A stretch of 6,529 bases of DNA from Erysipelothrix sp. UBA3377 (GCA_002359085.1 DEQB01000002.1:1-6529); one strand, 5' to 3'. Positions 1 to 6,300 are shown, counted from the stretch's first letter. The notes: a model not told the origin generated them from the sequence alone. Numbers and translations: made by a program.

Positions 1-22
1 TAATCAGCTTACTTTGTTTTTT
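1..22. repeat. Left copy of imperfect direct repeat flanking the IS region
   Basis: TAATCAGCT, one extra T, then ACTTTGTTTTTT. The same bases without the extra T recur at 1471-1491, in the same orientation and 1470 bases away. Twenty-one shared positions with one indel is far beyond chance. The copy starts at the window edge, so it may extend further left. It could be a long target-site duplication made by the IS, or an older duplication of the rplJ upstream region. Confidence 0.6.
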
Positions 23-151
23 TTGCTGAATTAAATAGTTATTGCAGTTTAGTCTAGTGGTCGTTTGATTATTAAACTAAATGCATTTTTTGGTTTATAG
101 ATCGGCAATAAGTTTTTAAATTTTATGTAAATATATTAATTTGGACGCACT
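23..151. other. AT-rich non-coding stretch between the left direct repeat and the IS
   Basis: No ORF, tRNA or clear promoter is visible. Two weak inverted repeats can be seen: TTTAGT (48-53) against ACTAAA (76-81), extended by GCA/TGC with one bulged base, and TTATTGC (39-45) against GCAATAA (104-110). The stretch contains no recognisable end of rplA, which would be expected upstream of rplJ in Bacillota. It may be native rplA-rplJ spacer or debris of an earlier insertion. Confidence 0.4.
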
Positions 152-176
152 AAAAATAAAACGGTTATTTCCGTTT
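152..176 (-). terminator. Probable intrinsic terminator downstream of the IS30 transposase
   Basis: Read on the - strand, the stem AAACGG, loop AAATAA and stem CCGTTT are followed by TATTTTTA. The six-pair stem (seven with a G-U pair) and the T-rich tail lie about 35 bases after the transposase stop codon. It would stop transposase transcription at the IS edge. The stem is short, so termination may be partial. Confidence 0.45.
165..176 (+). repeat. Outer inverted repeat, left arm
   Basis: TTATTTCCGTTT is the exact reverse complement of 1453-1464. Part of it also forms one half of the terminator-like hairpin at this end, so the IR and the terminator overlap. Confidence 0.6.
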
Positions 177-179
177 CTA

Positions 180-206
180 AAACTAAAGTCAGTTTAAGAG
201 TGTTCC
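180..206 (+). repeat. Inner (subterminal) inverted repeat, left arm
   Basis: It contains AAACTAAAGT and, after five extra bases, AAGAGTGTT then CC. The reverse complement of 1394-1416 has the same two blocks in the same order with one extra T. The order and position just outside the transposase gene fit a transposase-binding terminal repeat. Confidence 0.55.
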
Positions 207-212
207 TACATT

Positions 213-1370
213 TTAAAATATAATTTTATATATTATAATATGTTTAAGAGTTCTTAATATCTCTCGATTATACGCTGCCTCAAAAGCTTCATCGGGTGTG
301 AAGCCTGAAAGGGAGGGTATGCGTGTAGTGTTGATTCTGTTTTCGATGTCTTTTAATGCTTCAAGACTCATTTGGTCAATAGAACTACCTTTTGGAATAA
401 ATCGTCTCAGTTGTTTGTTCATTTGTTCCACAACCGCTTTTTGGATTGAAGCCATTGGATCACAATAGAAGATAAGAGTTCGTTTATCCTTAGTAAGAAT
501 AGATGTCTCTATGGAGTCAAAGCCAGAGAAAGATGTATCTCTGTCAGTGAGAACTACTGGGAAAACTTTCTTAAAGTTTTCAGTTAAGAGTGCTAATTCT
601 AATTGATTGTAGATGTCTTCTACTTTCTTTTGATGAGCGCTATCGACTAAGAAGAGTAGAACGTAATGTAATTGTGAAATTGTCATTACCAGTATGCTCT
701 TTTTATCGCTTTTAATGGCTCCCAGAAAGTCCATCTGAACTGGATAAATACCTGGATTTTCTTTTAAGAAATTTAAATAGTCAATATAAGTGCGATTCGT
801 TCTATCTATTGATACATTTTCCCGATATTCATACTTCTGAGCCACTTTTCGTTTCTTGTATGCAACCGCATAAGGTAAATCCATACGTTTTGTATCCAAA
901 AATCCATGGTTTATATATCTATAGACAGTGGGTACAGATACTTTCACCTCATCGTTGTCGTGAACGATATGATAGATTGACTCGTTTTGATCCACACCAT
1001 TCTTAATGATTGCGCTTAAAGCACCCAATTCTTCCGGGGTCATATTAATACCAACTCTTGAATGGGTTAGTCTTAGGGAAGCAGCCTCGTCTGCTTTTGA
1101 GGCATCGTAAGTGAACCGATCATTACTACAGTTGTATTTTAATGGACAACCATCACACACATAAGGGTATCTTCTCGATTTATTACAAGAATTATGTTTC
1201 GGTTGATGTAGATTTTTCTTCATCGTTATTCGATTTCTCTTAATCTCCTTTGAAACGCTTGTGGGATCTTTTCCCAATAATGTAGCGATTTCATATAACT
1301 TACTATTTTGTGTGAGAAGTTGTCTAATTATTTTCCTTTGTTCAAAGTTAAAATGTTCCCAATTTTCCAT
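213..1370 (-). CDS. IS30-family DDE transposase, full length
   Basis: This 385-residue transposase should cut and join the IS ends. The N-terminus (residues about 7-47) is a helix-turn-helix of the IS30 type, with LYEIATLLGKDPTSVSKEIK as its core. A Cys cluster follows (C62, C72, C75, C81) that could bind zinc. A second HTH-like segment is at about 145-156 (SVPTVYRYINHG). The catalytic core shows the acidic triad: D214 in QMDFLGA, D276 in LTDRDTSF, and E315 in KAVVEQMNKQLRRFIPKG, which is the IS30 signature around the last Glu and the following Asn and Arg. The start is ATG with a GGAGGT ribosome site 7 bases upstream (1378-1383 on + coordinates). Length is normal for the family, and there is no frameshift or stop, so the enzyme may be active. 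The IS30 family call is firm. Assignment to a named IS needs a database. Confidence 0.93.
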   Translation of the reverse strand: MENWEHFNFEQRKIIRQLLTQNSKLYEIATLLGKDPTSVSKEIKRNRITMKKNLHQPKHNSCNKSRRYPYVCDGCPLKYNCSNDRFTYDASKADEAASLRLTHSRVGINMTPEELGALSAIIKNGVDQNESIYHIVHDNDEVKVSVPTVYRYINHGFLDTKRMDLPYAVAYKKRKVAQKYEYRENVSIDRTNRTYIDYLNFLKENPGIYPVQMDFLGAIKSDKKSILVMTISQLHYVLLFLVDSAHQKKVEDIYNQLELALLTENFKKVFPVVLTDRDTSFSGFDSIETSILTKDKRTLIFYCDPMASIQKAVVEQMNKQLRRFIPKGSSIDQMSLEALKDIENRINTTRIPSLSGFTPDEAFEAAYNREILRTLKHIIIYKIIF

Positions 1371-1393
1371 TTTATTTACCTCCGTTTCATGCG

Positions 1394-1416
1394 GGAAACA
1401 CTCTTTACTTTAGTTT
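1394..1416 (-). repeat. Inner (subterminal) inverted repeat, right arm
   Basis: This is the reverse-complement partner of 180-206. On the + strand it is adjoined and overlapped by a tandem 10-base repeat TTTACTTTAG/TTTACTTTAT at 1404-1423, a possible multiple binding site for the transposase. Confidence 0.55.
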
Positions 1417-1452
1417 ACTTTATTTATCAGATTTATTGCATATATTTTTAAT

Positions 1453-1464
1453 AAACGGAAATAA
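1453..1464 (-). repeat. Outer inverted repeat, right arm
   Basis: AAACGGAAATAA is the perfect complement of 165-176. It lies 6 bases from the right direct repeat, whereas the left arm is far from its direct repeat. Confidence 0.6.
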
Positions 1465-1470
1465 GAATTA

Positions 1471-1491
1471 TAATCAGCTACTTTGTTTTTT
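1471..1491. repeat. Right copy of imperfect direct repeat flanking the IS region
   Basis: TAATCAGCT followed directly by ACTTTGTTTTTT matches 1-22 except for one missing T. It lies between the right end of the IS and the rplJ-rplL promoter. Confidence 0.6.
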
Positions 1492-1504
1492 GGGGCATAA
1501 TGGC

Positions 1505-1533
1505 TTTACAATGGTACGTTGATGTGGTATTAT
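1505..1533 (+). promoter_or_regulatory. Sigma-A type promoter for the rplJ-rplL transcript
   Basis: The -35 box TTTACA (1505-1510), a 17-base spacer and the -10 box TATTAT (1528-1533) are followed by a likely start near 1540. TGG directly before the -10 box gives the extended -10 motif TGn. The position just upstream of the L10 leader is what is expected for the stalk-protein operon. The IS lies upstream of it and does not disrupt it. Confidence 0.75.
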
Positions 1534-1539
1534 TCTAAC

Positions 1540-1650
1540 GATATCAATATACCAAAGACAGTAACGGGGAGACCTTAATCAAGTTACCGAGGTGAGTTTA
1601 AGTATAAAAACACTTTTTGCTCGTGTCCTTTGGGTTCGGGCTTTTATTAT
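1540..1650 (+). promoter_or_regulatory. Ribosomal protein L10 leader (autoregulatory RNA)
   Basis: ACC (1551-1553) pairs with GGT (1591-1593), and GTAAC (1561-1565) pairs with GTTAC (1583-1587). AAAGACA on one side and CGA on the other form the asymmetric internal loop expected for a kink-turn. The conserved-looking stretch CCTTAAT sits in the apical part and CCGAGGT closes the element. This layout and wording match the Bacillota L10 leader that binds the L10(L12)4 complex. An intrinsic terminator follows at 1619-1645. ACGGG (1564-1568) could pair with CTCGT (1620-1624), which is a possible antiterminator; that pairing is inference. The leader lets excess stalk complex reduce rplJ-rplL transcription. 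Confidence 0.85.
1619..1645 (+). terminator. Attenuator terminator hairpin in the rplJ leader
   Basis: GCTCG (1619-1623) pairs with CGGGC (1637-1641), with one T-T mismatch next. GTCC (1625-1628) pairs with GGGT (1632-1635) over a TTT loop, then TTTT follows. Several G-U pairs make it moderate in strength, as suits a regulated attenuator rather than a full stop. It lies 45 bases before rplJ. Confidence 0.7.
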
Positions 1651-1689
1651 GGTTATTGAATCTTAGAAGAAAAGTGGAGGTGAAGTTTG

Positions 1690-2304
1690 TTGAGTACAAT
1701 CTTAGAAAATAAAAAGGCTGTTGTTTCTGAAATTAAGGAAAAATTTGAAACTGCGGAATCATCAATTATTGTTGAATACCGTGGATTGAATGTTTCTGAA
1801 ATGACGGAATTACGCCGTAGACTGACAGCGGAAAACATTGAGTTTAAAGTTTATAAAAACACAATGATGAGACGTGCAGTTGAGGGTACAGACTTTGAAA
1901 ATTTGAACGATTCTTTAATGGGACCTAACGCTGTTGCGTTTGGAGAGGATGCTGTAGCACCAAGTCGTGTATTGGCTGAATTTGCTAAAAAGCATAAAAA
2001 ATTAATCCTTAAAGCGGGAATTGTTAACGGAAATGTTGTAGATGCTGAAGAAGTTAAAGAGTTGTCTACATTACCAAACCACGATGGCATGATTTCAATG
2101 CTACTTGGTATGTTCCAATCTCCAATTCGTGATTTCGCGTATGTAGTAAGTCAAGTGGCTGAAAAACGTGAAGCAGAAGGAGATGTTGTTGAAGAAGCGG
2201 CTGTTGAAGCTGTAGAAGAAACAACTGAAGCAGTTGCAGAAGAAACTGTTGAAGAAAAAATTGAAGAAGAAACTACTGAAGAAGTAGTCGCCGAAGAAGC
2301 GTAA
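1690..2304 (+). CDS. rplJ: 50S ribosomal protein L10 with long acidic C-terminal tail
   Basis: L10 is the base of the ribosomal stalk. It binds 23S rRNA near the factor-binding site with its N-terminal domain and anchors L7/L12 dimers on its C-terminal helix. The globular domain shows IIVEYRGLNVSEMTELRRRL, KVYKNTMMRRAV and GPNAVAF, all typical of L10. There are two in-frame TTG codons, at 1687 and 1690. I chose 1690 because it gives the usual MS- start and 9 bases from the GGAGG core (1676-1680). Start 1687 would add one residue. Either way the start is TTG, not ATG. The protein is 204 residues against about 166 in B. subtilis. The extra is a tail of about 40 residues made almost only of E, V, A and T, 17 of them Glu. 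rplL follows after 18 bases. Confidence 0.96.
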   Translation: MSTILENKKAVVSEIKEKFETAESSIIVEYRGLNVSEMTELRRRLTAENIEFKVYKNTMMRRAVEGTDFENLNDSLMGPNAVAFGEDAVAPSRVLAEFAKKHKKLILKAGIVNGNVVDAEEVKELSTLPNHDGMISMLLGMFQSPIRDFAYVVSQVAEKREAEGDVVEEAAVEAVEETTEAVAEETVEEKIEEETTEEVVAEEA

Positions 2305-2322
2305 AAATAGGAGGATTTCAAA

Positions 2323-2697
2323 ATGGCAAAATTAACTGCAGAAGAACTGATTGCGTCCTTAAAGGAAATGACAATCTTAGAATTAAATGAATTAGTAAAA
2401 GCAATTGAAGAAGAATTTGGTGTAACAGCAGCAGCACCTGTCGCAATGGCAGCAGCAGCAACAGATGCAGGGGCAGACGATGCACCTAGCGAAGTAACAG
2501 TTACATTAACAGGTGTTACAGGATCTAAAGTTGGCGTAATTAAAGTATTGCGTGAAATCACTGGTCTTGGAATGATGGATGCTAAGAAATTAGTAGACGA
2601 CGCACCATCAGCAATTAAAGAAAACATCAGCCCATCTCAAGCGGAAGAGCTAAAAGCTCAACTTGAAGAAGCTGGTGCTACTGTTGAAGTTAAGTAA
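2323..2697 (+). CDS. rplL: 50S ribosomal protein L7/L12
   Basis: This is the stalk protein, present as several dimers on L10, that recruits and stimulates translation GTPases. It has 124 residues, the normal length. Residues 1-32 are the N-terminal dimerisation and L10-binding helices. Residues about 34-55 are an Ala/Gly/Asp-rich hinge. Residues about 57-124 are the C-terminal factor-binding domain, with SKVGVIKVLREITGLG and AKKLVDDAP. The GTPase-contacting Lys of the VIK segment, the following Arg and the Lys of the DAK segment are kept. One position usually Lys (GLK-E-AK) is Met (GMM-D-AK). The ATG start has TAGGAGGA 7 bases upstream. Tandem stops TAATAA end the gene. It is co-transcribed with rplJ. 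Confidence 0.97.
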   Translation: MAKLTAEELIASLKEMTILELNELVKAIEEEFGVTAAAPVAMAAAATDAGADDAPSEVTVTLTGVTGSKVGVIKVLREITGLGMMDAKKLVDDAPSAIKENISPSQAEELKAQLEEAGATVEVK

Positions 2698-2728
2698 TAA
2701 AACTTTTTGTTAAATTGGGGGTGACTCA

Positions 2729-3331
2729 ATGAGTCATTACTTTTCCAACGAAACAGACACAATTGAAAACCGGAGAGAAATTTCTTTCCGGTTTTTAGGC
2801 CATACTTATTCACTGGTTTCCAGTGAAGGTGTTTTCTCTAAAGATGCCTTTGATAAAGGTACAGAAATCTTATTGAGTGAAGTCAGTAAGTTAGACATTG
2901 ATGGGGATGTGGGTGATCTCGGTTCTGGAATCGGGGTCATCGGCGTGGTCTTAAACCAAATCTTTGATGTGAATATGTTGGGTGTGGATGTGAATCCAAA
3001 AGCCGTGAAGTTGGCCAATGAAAACTATGCGCAACACCATGTGCGTGGTAAAAATATTGTTTCTGATGGCATTGAAGGAAACTTCGATTATATTATCAGT
3101 AACCCACCCATTCGAGTGGGCAAGGAAATTCTTTATCGACTCTTTGATGAAGCGCATGCTGCTTTGAAGGTTGAGGGTGCCTTTGTGTTTGTGATTCGAA
3201 AGAGTCATGGAGCATTGAGTGCACAGAAGAAATGTATATCGCTATTTGGGAATTGTGAGTTGTTAAACAGGTCCAAAGGGTACCATGTGTACCGGGCCGT
3301 TAAACTTGACAATTTGCCAAATATGGAGTAA
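2729..3331 (+). CDS. rsmC: Class I SAM-dependent methyltransferase, RsmC/YbxB-like
   Basis: This 200-residue protein is the short RsmC-type rRNA (guanine-N2) methyltransferase found between rplL and rpoB in many Bacillota (ybxB in B. subtilis). Residues 61-71, VGDLGSGIGVI, are the SAM-binding glycine loop. D87-V-N-P is the acidic second motif. N125-P-P-I is the catalytic motif that positions an exocyclic amino group. GVFS at 34-37 is also family-typical. It lacks the extra N-terminal half present in the about 340-residue E. coli RsmC, as is usual for this group. The substrate, probably 16S rRNA, is inferred from family. The ATG start has GGGGGTGA 4 bases upstream. Its first codons overlap a strong hairpin (2766-2796), and its last codons overlap a likely rpoB promoter. 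The symbol is by family only. Confidence 0.85.
   Translation: MSHYFSNETDTIENRREISFRFLGHTYSLVSSEGVFSKDAFDKGTEILLSEVSKLDIDGDVGDLGSGIGVIGVVLNQIFDVNMLGVDVNPKAVKLANENYAQHHVRGKNIVSDGIEGNFDYIISNPPIRVGKEILYRLFDEAHAALKVEGAFVFVIRKSHGALSAQKKCISLFGNCELLNRSKGYHVYRAVKLDNLPNME
2766..2796 (+). terminator. Terminator-like hairpin inside the methyltransferase gene, 5' end
   Basis: AAAACCGGAGAGAAA (2766-2780) is followed at once by TTTCTTTCCGGTTTT (2781-2795). These are reverse complements with a single G-U pair, giving 13 or more pairs around a four-base AATT loop. The run TTTTT ends the structure at 2796. It begins 69 bases after the rplL stop and only 37 bases into the methyltransferase gene. The shape is that of an intrinsic terminator, so it may act as an attenuator that lowers transcription into rpoB. 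Function is inferred. Confidence 0.5.
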
Positions 3332-3334
3332 TAT
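3306..3334 (+). promoter_or_regulatory. Candidate internal promoter for rpoB
   Basis: A perfect -35 TTGACA (3306-3311) is followed by a 17-base spacer and TAATAT (3329-3334). The latter matches 4 of 6 bases of the -10 consensus and keeps its key second A and last T. It overlaps the last codons and stop of the methyltransferase gene. The predicted start near 3341 leaves a leader of about 43 bases before rpoB. TTGAC is partly fixed by Leu-Asp codons, so chance cannot be excluded. Confidence 0.45.
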
Positions 3335-3383
3335 AGTAAATTGCATAAGAGTGTATTTATATAACTGAGAAAGGATGGCGTTA

Positions 3384-6300
3384 ATGGGGACAAACCAAGC
3401 TTATAAAATGACAAATTTTGGTAAGAAAGCAGTTCGTAGAGACTACTCAAAAGTCAGTGGGGACTTAGAAATACCAAATTTAGTTGAGATTCAGACGGAT
3501 GCGTATGACTGGTTTATCAATGAAGGTTTGCAGGAGGTATTCGATGAGGTTTATCCAATCGTCAGCCATAACGAAAACGTAAAACTTCATTTCGAAAGTT
3601 TTGCATTTGACAAACCAAAATTTAATGTCGAGGAATGTCGTGATCGCGAGGCAACGTATGCCGCGCCATTAAAAGCTAAGCTTAGATTAGAAATTTTTGA
3701 CAAACAAACTGGTGAAGTTATTGAGAAGGAACCTGAAGAAGTATTCCTTGGGGATTTACCCCTCATGACTGACTGGGGAACATTTATTATTAACGGAGCG
3801 GAACGTGTTATTGTTTCGCAAATTGTGCGTTCACCTGGAGCGTATTTTAAGAGTGAAGTTGATGTTAGAACCAACAAAGAAAGCTTTATGTCAGAACTTA
3901 TTCCGAGCCGTGGTACATGGTTAGAGTATGTGACGGATAGTCGTAAAGCTGCATTGGGTACTTTGGTAGACATGAAGGTTGACCGTAAACGTACCATCGC
4001 TTCTACCATATTATTTAAAGCATTGGGATTGAGTCTTGATTTGGAAGAGGGAGAAGAACCGACAGCAACTGCAGGATTTGAACGCTTCCTTAAAGCAATG
4101 AACGTCCCAACAGATGCGACTGTGGAAATCTCTGATCAAGATCAAGATCGTGATTTTATTTCACTATATAGCATGATGTATACTGCATTCTTTGGAAACT
4201 ACCAAGAACTTGTGGATACATTGGTAAATGACAAGACGGTTACGTTTGAAGATTCATTGCGTGCAATGTTTGAGAACCAACGTGTGGATGAAATTCCAAC
4301 TGCTGAGGGTGCAATCAATTTGATGCAATCTAAGTTCTTGGATCCGCACCGTTATGATTTAAATAAAGCAGGGCGATTCAAACTTCATAAGAAGCTTGAA
4401 GCTTTTAATCGTGTGGCGTCAACGTATTTAGTGGATGATCTAAAAGATATTCATGGTAAGACAGTCTTTAAGAAACAAACTTTAATTGAAACGCGTGATG
4501 ATATCTATGTTGTGCGTGATACCTTGAGATCAGGAATCAACATGCAAGTTTTCCCTTTGAAGAATATTTTTGCTTATCCTGAAATTGTTTCTAAAGTCGT
4601 TTCGGATGATCTTCATTTTGAAGGTCGTATTCTTGCGAAGGATGTCAATGATTTTGAAGCGGGAACTGTCTTGACTTCAAAAGAAATTGAAGCACTTAAA
4701 GGTGAAGTTATTTCTATTTATACAGGAATTATGGCTACACCCGTTAAAGTAAATAGTAAAAATATCAATGATGTCTTAAATTATGGACAACGTTTATTTA
4801 CCATGGGTCGTTTGATAGATCAAAATGGTGACGATGTGATGTCTGCAAAAGGCACTTACATTGTGGATCGCTACGTACCGAACGTAGCAGTTGGTAATAT
4901 GACAAAGACCAACGAAAAAACTGTGAATAACTTACTTGAAGAACATGAATTGACATTGTATTTGGTAGGTACGGCTGTGCAAGTTGTGTATGTTAGAGCA
5001 ACTGCAGAGGGTGAACCTGTTAAGGTTACGGGTATTGATCCATTCTTGGATAAAACAACGCTTGTAACTTCAGATATTTATGCTCAGTATTCATATCTAT
5101 TAAACATGTTAGATGGATTGGGTAACGAAGATGACATTGACCAATTGGGTAACCGTCGTATTCGTACTGTTGGAGAGTTGATTCAAAATCAATTTAGAAT
5201 TGGTTTGAGTCGTATGGAGCGTGTTGTTAAGGAACGTATGTCGATTTCTGAAACAGCGAACTTAACACCAAAGAACTTAACCAACTCTCGTCCGCTTACT
5301 GCGATGGTGAAGGAGTTCTTCTCGTCCAGTCAGTTGTCACAATTTATGGATCAAACAAACCCGTTGGCTGAACTTACAAACAAACGTCGTATTTCAGCAC
5401 TGGGACCAGGTGGTCTTTCACGTGAGCGTGCGGGATATGAGGTGCGTGACGTTCATGCATCACACTATGGACGTATTTGTCCTATTGAAACGCCTGAAGG
5501 TCCAAACATTGGGTTGATTTCAAACCTTACAACTTATGGAAAAATTAATGAGTATGGCTTTATTCAAACGCCATACCGTATCGTAAATAAAGATGGTTCC
5601 GTTACGGAAGAGGTCGTGTATCTATCGGCTGATGATGAAATGGAATACATTATCGCACAGGCCAACGAGGTTCAAGACGGTAAACTGGTTAATGAACAAG
5701 TAGTTGTTCGTTATAGAGGTGAAAACGTAATGGCGCCTCGTGATGAAGTTGAGCTTGCTGACGTCAGTCCTAAACAAATTGTTTCGGTTGCGACAGCTGC
5801 GATTCCATTCTTGGAAAACGATGATGCTTCTCGTGCGCTTATGGGTGCGAACATGCAGCGTCAAGGTGTGCCATTGTTAATTCCTGATTCACCATATGTT
5901 GGTACGGGTATTGAATACCGTGTCGCAAAGGACTCAGGGAGTGCAGTGTTATCTAAGGATACAGGTATCATTACCTATATGGATGCACAAACCATTACAT
6001 TGACAAATGATCAGAATGAACAAGTGGTTCATAACCTACAAAAGTTCCGTCGTTCAAACCAAAATACAGCGGTGATTCAAAGACCGATTGTTAAGTTGGG
6101 TGAAAAAGTGGATAAAGGCGATATTATCGCGGATGGTCCTTCGATGGACAATGGCGAGCTTGCGCTTGGACAAAACGTTACTGTTGCGTTCATGACGTGG
6201 CATGGATATAACTATGAGGATGCGATCATCATGAGTGACCGTTTGGTTAAAGATGATGTTTATACTTCAATTCATATCGATGAATATACCATTGAGGTTC

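Larger units (their letters stand above)
165..1464 (-). mobile_element. IS30-family insertion sequence, about 1.3 kb, exact ends uncertain
   Basis: The element carries a single intact IS30-family transposase gene on the - strand. A perfect 12-base inverted repeat TTATTTCCGTTT lies at 165-176, with its complement at 1453-1464. A second, inner pair lies at 180-206 and 1394-1416, sharing AAACTAAAGT and AAGAGTGTT. I set the ends at the outer pair, giving 1300 bp, which suits the family. Ends at the inner pair (about 180-1416) are also possible. No short 2-4 bp target duplication is evident at either choice. A longer direct repeat lies outside (1-22 and 1471-1491), but on the left it is about 140 bases from the IR. 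The IS lies just upstream of the rplJ-rplL promoter and is transcribed away from it. Confidence 0.65.

Noticed and set aside
1..34. TCAGC/GCTGA pair around a T-rich stretch as a terminator of an upstream gene
   Set aside because: The T run is in the loop rather than after the stem, and the stem is only five pairs.
809..1006. A 65-codon + strand ORF inside the IS
   Set aside because: It lies antisense to the conserved transposase middle region, has no ribosome site and no recognisable product.
2185..2301. GAA-rich stretch as a stand-alone repeat or CRISPR-like array
   Set aside because: The units are irregular, there are no spacers, and the frame of rplJ continues through it.
2151..2627. A 158-codon - strand ORF across the rplJ tail and rplL
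   Set aside because: It is a Ser/Ala/Thr-rich shadow of the GAA and GCA codons of the two ribosomal genes, with no ribosome site.
2951..3208. An 85-codon - strand ORF opposite the methyltransferase
   Set aside because: It has no ribosome site or family signature; the opposite strand carries clear SAM and NPPI motifs.
3375..3377. ATG 3375 as the rpoB start
   Set aside because: It overlaps the AAAGGA ribosome site; ATG 3384 in the same frame has proper 8-base spacing.
3587..4009. A 140-codon - strand ORF opposite rpoB
   Set aside because: It is antisense to a conserved RpoB region and looks like no protein; the + strand frame is certain.
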